17,591 bases of DNA from Bacteroidota bacterium (GTDB taxonomy: Bacteria; Bacteroidota; Bacteroidia; Flavobacteriales; Weeksellaceae), in assembly GCA_023448955.1 (NCBI GenBank), contig JAEXJU010000345.1, positions 1 to 17,591 of the forward strand, in the 5' to 3' direction. Shown here in pieces: positions 15,546 to 17,591 of this stretch. Every line of letters starts with the position of its first letter. The stretch's first letter is position 1. The notes beneath the pieces were generated by a model that saw only the letters and a program-made list of their open reading frames with translations, was not told the DNA's origin and did not search any database. Made by a program: the position numbers and the translations under genes.

Positions 15546-16559
15546 CTACACAATATTGACTTCCCTCTCCAGTTCGATGCCAAATTTTTCTTTCACGGAA
15601 TCAATAATCATCGTGGAAAAATCAAAAATTTCTTTTCCAGTCGCAGTTCCGGTTGCATTGATTATAACCAAAGCCTGCAACTGATGAGAAGCCACATTTC
15701 CGATTTGTTTGCCTTTCCAGCCAGCCTGTTCTATGAGCCAGCCAGCAGGAACTTTCACGGAATCGCCGTTCGGATAACCAGGAATATTCTCGAAGTGTTT
15801 TTGCAAATCTTGATATTGTGATAAAGGAATGGTCGGGTTTTTAAAAAAACTTCCGGCATTGCCAATGGCTTTAGGATCTGGTAATTTACTTTGTCTGATG
15901 CTGATGACGGCTTTGGAAACATCCTGAATAGTAGGATTAATAATTCCCATTTTCTCCAATTCTGATTGAATTGCGCCATATTCTACATCGATTTTATGGT
16001 TGATTCGGCTCAGTCGGAATGTTACTTCCAGGATCACAAATTTACCCTTCCCTTCCTGCTTGAAAATCGAATCTCTGTAACCGAAACGGCATTGCTCAGA
16101 ATTAAGAGTTTCCACTTCAAAGTTTTGCAAATTAAGTACTTTGCAGCTCTCGAAAACATCTTTGATCTCAGTGCCATAAGCGCCGATATTCTGCATAGGA
16201 GAAGTACCGACATTTCCGGGAATCAATGAAAGATTTTCCAGCCCGCCATAATTCCTCTCTAAACAATACATCACAAATTGATGCCAGTTTTCTCCAGCAT
16301 TTGCTGTTACTAAAACTTCATTTTCATTAATGATTTCTTCACTTATGCCTTTCAGATTAAGTAAAATTGCCAGCCCGTCAAAATCTTTTGTCAGCAGAAT
16401 ATTACTTCCGCCACCCAGAAAAAGGAGTGGGAGAGTTTGAGAGTTTGAGAATCTGAGCGTTTCAATTAATTCCTCAACGGAACGGATTTCGGCGAAATAT
16501 TTAGAATGAACATCAACACCAAAAGTGTTGTAGGATTTTAGGGAAATGTTTTCCTGCAT
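15546..16559 (-). CDS. murB: UDP-N-acetylenolpyruvoylglucosamine reductase MurB (type I)
   Basis: MurB reduces UDP-GlcNAc-enolpyruvate to UDP-MurNAc with NADPH and FAD, the second committed step of peptidoglycan synthesis. The 337-residue length and sequence fit the E. coli-like type I form. The FAD domain has the start motif SYNTFGVD, FLGGGSNILLTKDF (47-60) and IPGNVGTSPMQNIGAYGTEI (113-132). Active-site elements are FGYRDSIFK (R162), GNAGSFFKNP (S237, the proton donor in the family) and a Glu in the C-terminal LEREV. AGWLIEQAGWKG (272-283) is also conserved. The ATG lies 2 nt after the stop codon of the lipoprotein gene, indicating coupling. Confidence 0.97.
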   Translation of the reverse strand: MQENISLKSYNTFGVDVHSKYFAEIRSVEELIETLRFSNSQTLPLLFLGGGSNILLTKDFDGLAILLNLKGISEEIINENEVLVTANAGENWHQFVMYCLERNYGGLENLSLIPGNVGTSPMQNIGAYGTEIKDVFESCKVLNLQNFEVETLNSEQCRFGYRDSIFKQEGKGKFVILEVTFRLSRINHKIDVEYGAIQSELEKMGIINPTIQDVSKAVISIRQSKLPDPKAIGNAGSFFKNPTIPLSQYQDLQKHFENIPGYPNGDSVKVPAGWLIEQAGWKGKQIGNVASHQLQALVIINATGTATGKEIFDFSTMIIDSVKEKFGIELEREVNIV

Positions 16560-16561
16560 TT

Positions 16562-17005
16562 TTATTTGTACTTTGCAGTTAATGCGGTCAATTTTGTTTT
16601 AAGCTTTTCCAATTGTTTGTAATTCTTTGCGTCTCCGGAAGCGTTGAAAATTTCATATTCTTTCTTTGCTGTTACAATACGAAAGATCTCATCGTGTCCG
16701 TCATACACACCTTTTCTTTCACCGCTTTTTGTCTGGCTGAGCATTTTCAGGTCAAGACCGGAAGTGAGAGTGTTCCAGTCAGCGACAGTTATTTTTTTGG
16801 AATAATTTGGAAAATCTGTTACGCGGCCACCTCTTCCTGTAGTTTCAATAGAATCTTTAGTAGCTGTTACAGATGTCATTCCGCCTCTTCCGTATGTATT
16901 GGTATAGGAAATAGATTTGATATTGGAATTCTGAGCTACCGTTTTGCAGCTGATAAGGAAAATGGCAAATACAGGCAGTATGAGGCCGGATTTTAGTAAT
17001 TTCAT
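16562..17005 (-). CDS. Small lipoprotein of unknown function
   Basis: This 147-residue protein begins with a lipoprotein signal peptide: basic MKLLKSG, a hydrophobic stretch, and a lipobox LISC with the acylated cysteine at C20. The mature part has two Tyr/Gly/Arg-rich repeats (YGRGGMTSVT and TGRGGRVTDF), then a compact region with ITVADWNTLTSGLDL and a Lys-rich helical end. I do not recognise the family. The layout resembles small Flavobacteriia lipoproteins annotated as hypothetical, and no catalytic motif is visible. It lies 2 nt upstream of murB and is probably the first gene of that unit, so an envelope role is plausible but unproven. Confidence 0.8.
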   Translation of the reverse strand: MKLLKSGLILPVFAIFLISCKTVAQNSNIKSISYTNTYGRGGMTSVTATKDSIETTGRGGRVTDFPNYSKKITVADWNTLTSGLDLKMLSQTKSGERKGVYDGHDEIFRIVTAKKEYEIFNASGDAKNYKQLEKLKTKLTALTAKYK

Positions 17006-17042
17006 GTTATTGAATTTATGATTGGTATAAATTTAAAAATAA

Positions 17043-17096
17043 AACCACATAGAATTTTAAATTTTAAATAGATTTTCAAAACGATTCTATGTGGTT
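17043..17096 (-). terminator. Hairpin terminator after the aminotransferase gene
   Basis: A 13-bp perfect stem (arms 17043-17055 and 17084-17096, core ACCACATAGAAT) encloses a 28-nt AT-rich loop. On the minus strand it is followed by TTTATTTTT, placing it 25 nt after the aminotransferase stop codon. The loop is longer than usual, and the plus strand also ends in TTATTTTT. Upstream of the lipoprotein start it leaves a gap in which a weak TAAATTTA box (17028-17035) could start the lipoprotein-murB message. Confidence 0.6.
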
Positions 17097-17121
17097 ATTT
17101 TTGACTAAACTGTCATGAGGA

Positions 17122-17591
17122 TTAATTCAGACCAAATTCAGTTCTGTATTGTTCTATCGCATCTTTCAGAAGTTCCACACTTCTTCTGAGATCTTCCTGT
17201 TTTAAAACGTAAGCAATTCTTACCTGTTTCTTACCAAGTTCAGGATTGCTGTAAAAGCCGCCCATTGGCGCAACCATCACGGTTTCGTTATTATTGGAAT
17301 AGCTTTCCAGAAGCCATTGTGCAAATTTATCGGAATCATCTACAGGAAGTTCTACACCGCAGTAAAATGCGCCTTTTGGTTTCGGGCAAATAACGCCCGG
17401 GATTTCGTTCAGCAGATCTACTAAAAGATTTCTGCGATTGGTATATTCTTCTCTGACTTTGGCGATATATTCTGCATCATTTTTGTGCGCTGCAGTCGCT
17501 GCAATCTGTCCCAGAAGAACTGGGCTTAATCTAGCTTGTGCAAAAAGAATTGCCGCATCGTGGATTTTCCTGGAGCGGGTAATCATACAGC
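17122..17591 (-). CDS. Class I/II pyridoxal-phosphate aminotransferase, N-terminally truncated by the window
   Basis: Only the last 155 complete codons are present. The frame is open to the window edge, and the residue before the first visible Met is Cys, as expected just after the PLP-lysine and GARIG region of these enzymes. The visible part is the small C-terminal domain: ITRSRKIHDAAILFAQARLSP, GQIAATAAHKNDAEYI, PKPKGAFYCGVELPV, VMVAPMGGFYSNPELG and KQVRIAYVLKQEDL. In the last stretch the Arg should bind the substrate alpha-carboxylate. The sequence resembles aspartate-type aminotransferases of fold type I. The amino-donor specificity is not decidable here, and the PLP lysine lies outside the window. 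Confidence 0.9.
   Translation of the reverse strand, partial: CMITRSRKIHDAAILFAQARLSPVLLGQIAATAAHKNDAEYIAKVREEYTNRRNLLVDLLNEIPGVICPKPKGAFYCGVELPVDDSDKFAQWLLESYSNNNETVMVAPMGGFYSNPELGKKQVRIAYVLKQEDLRRSVELLKDAIEQYRTEFGLN

Noticed and set aside
1..17591. CRISPR array, prophage, insertion sequence, toxin-antitoxin or defence system
   Set aside because: No regularly spaced direct repeats, no transposase or phage proteins, and every substantial gap is short. All clear genes belong to housekeeping or metabolic families.

Overview
The window is ordinary chromosomal sequence from a low-GC member of the Bacteroidota, most likely the Flavobacteriia (Weeksellaceae; Chryseobacterium or a close relative). 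The basis is a fused SecDF, a type IX secretion (T9SS) C-terminal sorting domain, Bacteroidota-type TAnnTTTG -7 promoter boxes, few strong Shine-Dalgarno sequences, and intergenic palindromes of a style I associate with Chryseobacterium genomes. The genus is an inference from memory, not from a search.

Layout. Left edge: the 3' two-thirds of a GH3 beta-glucosidase (+), convergent with a secreted PQQ-type sugar dehydrogenase carrying a T9SS tail (-). Divergent from that is secDF (+), then a TetA-like MFS efflux protein (+), then tatA/B-type and PAP2 phosphatase genes 3 nt apart (+). Next, rlmH (-) and a YihY/BrkB membrane protein (+) diverge from a 29-nt gap. On the minus strand follow rsh (RelA/SpoT) and nhaA, whose stop and start codons abut, with rsh broken by a single-base frameshift. 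A small VanZ-like gene (+) diverges from rsh and overlaps tail-to-tail with a GNAT acetyltransferase (-). The right part is a minus-strand series: lipoprotein, murB, proC, GNAT. The right edge cuts the C-terminal part of a class I/II aminotransferase (-).

The genes are mainly housekeeping: protein export (SecDF, Tat), envelope building (MurB, PAP2, YihY), ribosome modification (RlmH), proline synthesis (ProC), ion homeostasis (NhaA) and the stringent response (Rsh), plus secreted carbohydrate enzymes (GH3, sugar dehydrogenase). I see no mobile element, CRISPR array, rRNA or tRNA, and no gene-free stretch longer than 300 bases.

I found no convincing undescribed system. The points most worth a second look are: the rsh frameshift at an A6 run, where one extra A restores a full 734-residue protein; three different palindromic elements that occupy every available tail-to-tail gap and no other gap; and two opposing -7 boxes packed into the 29-nt rlmH/yihY gap.
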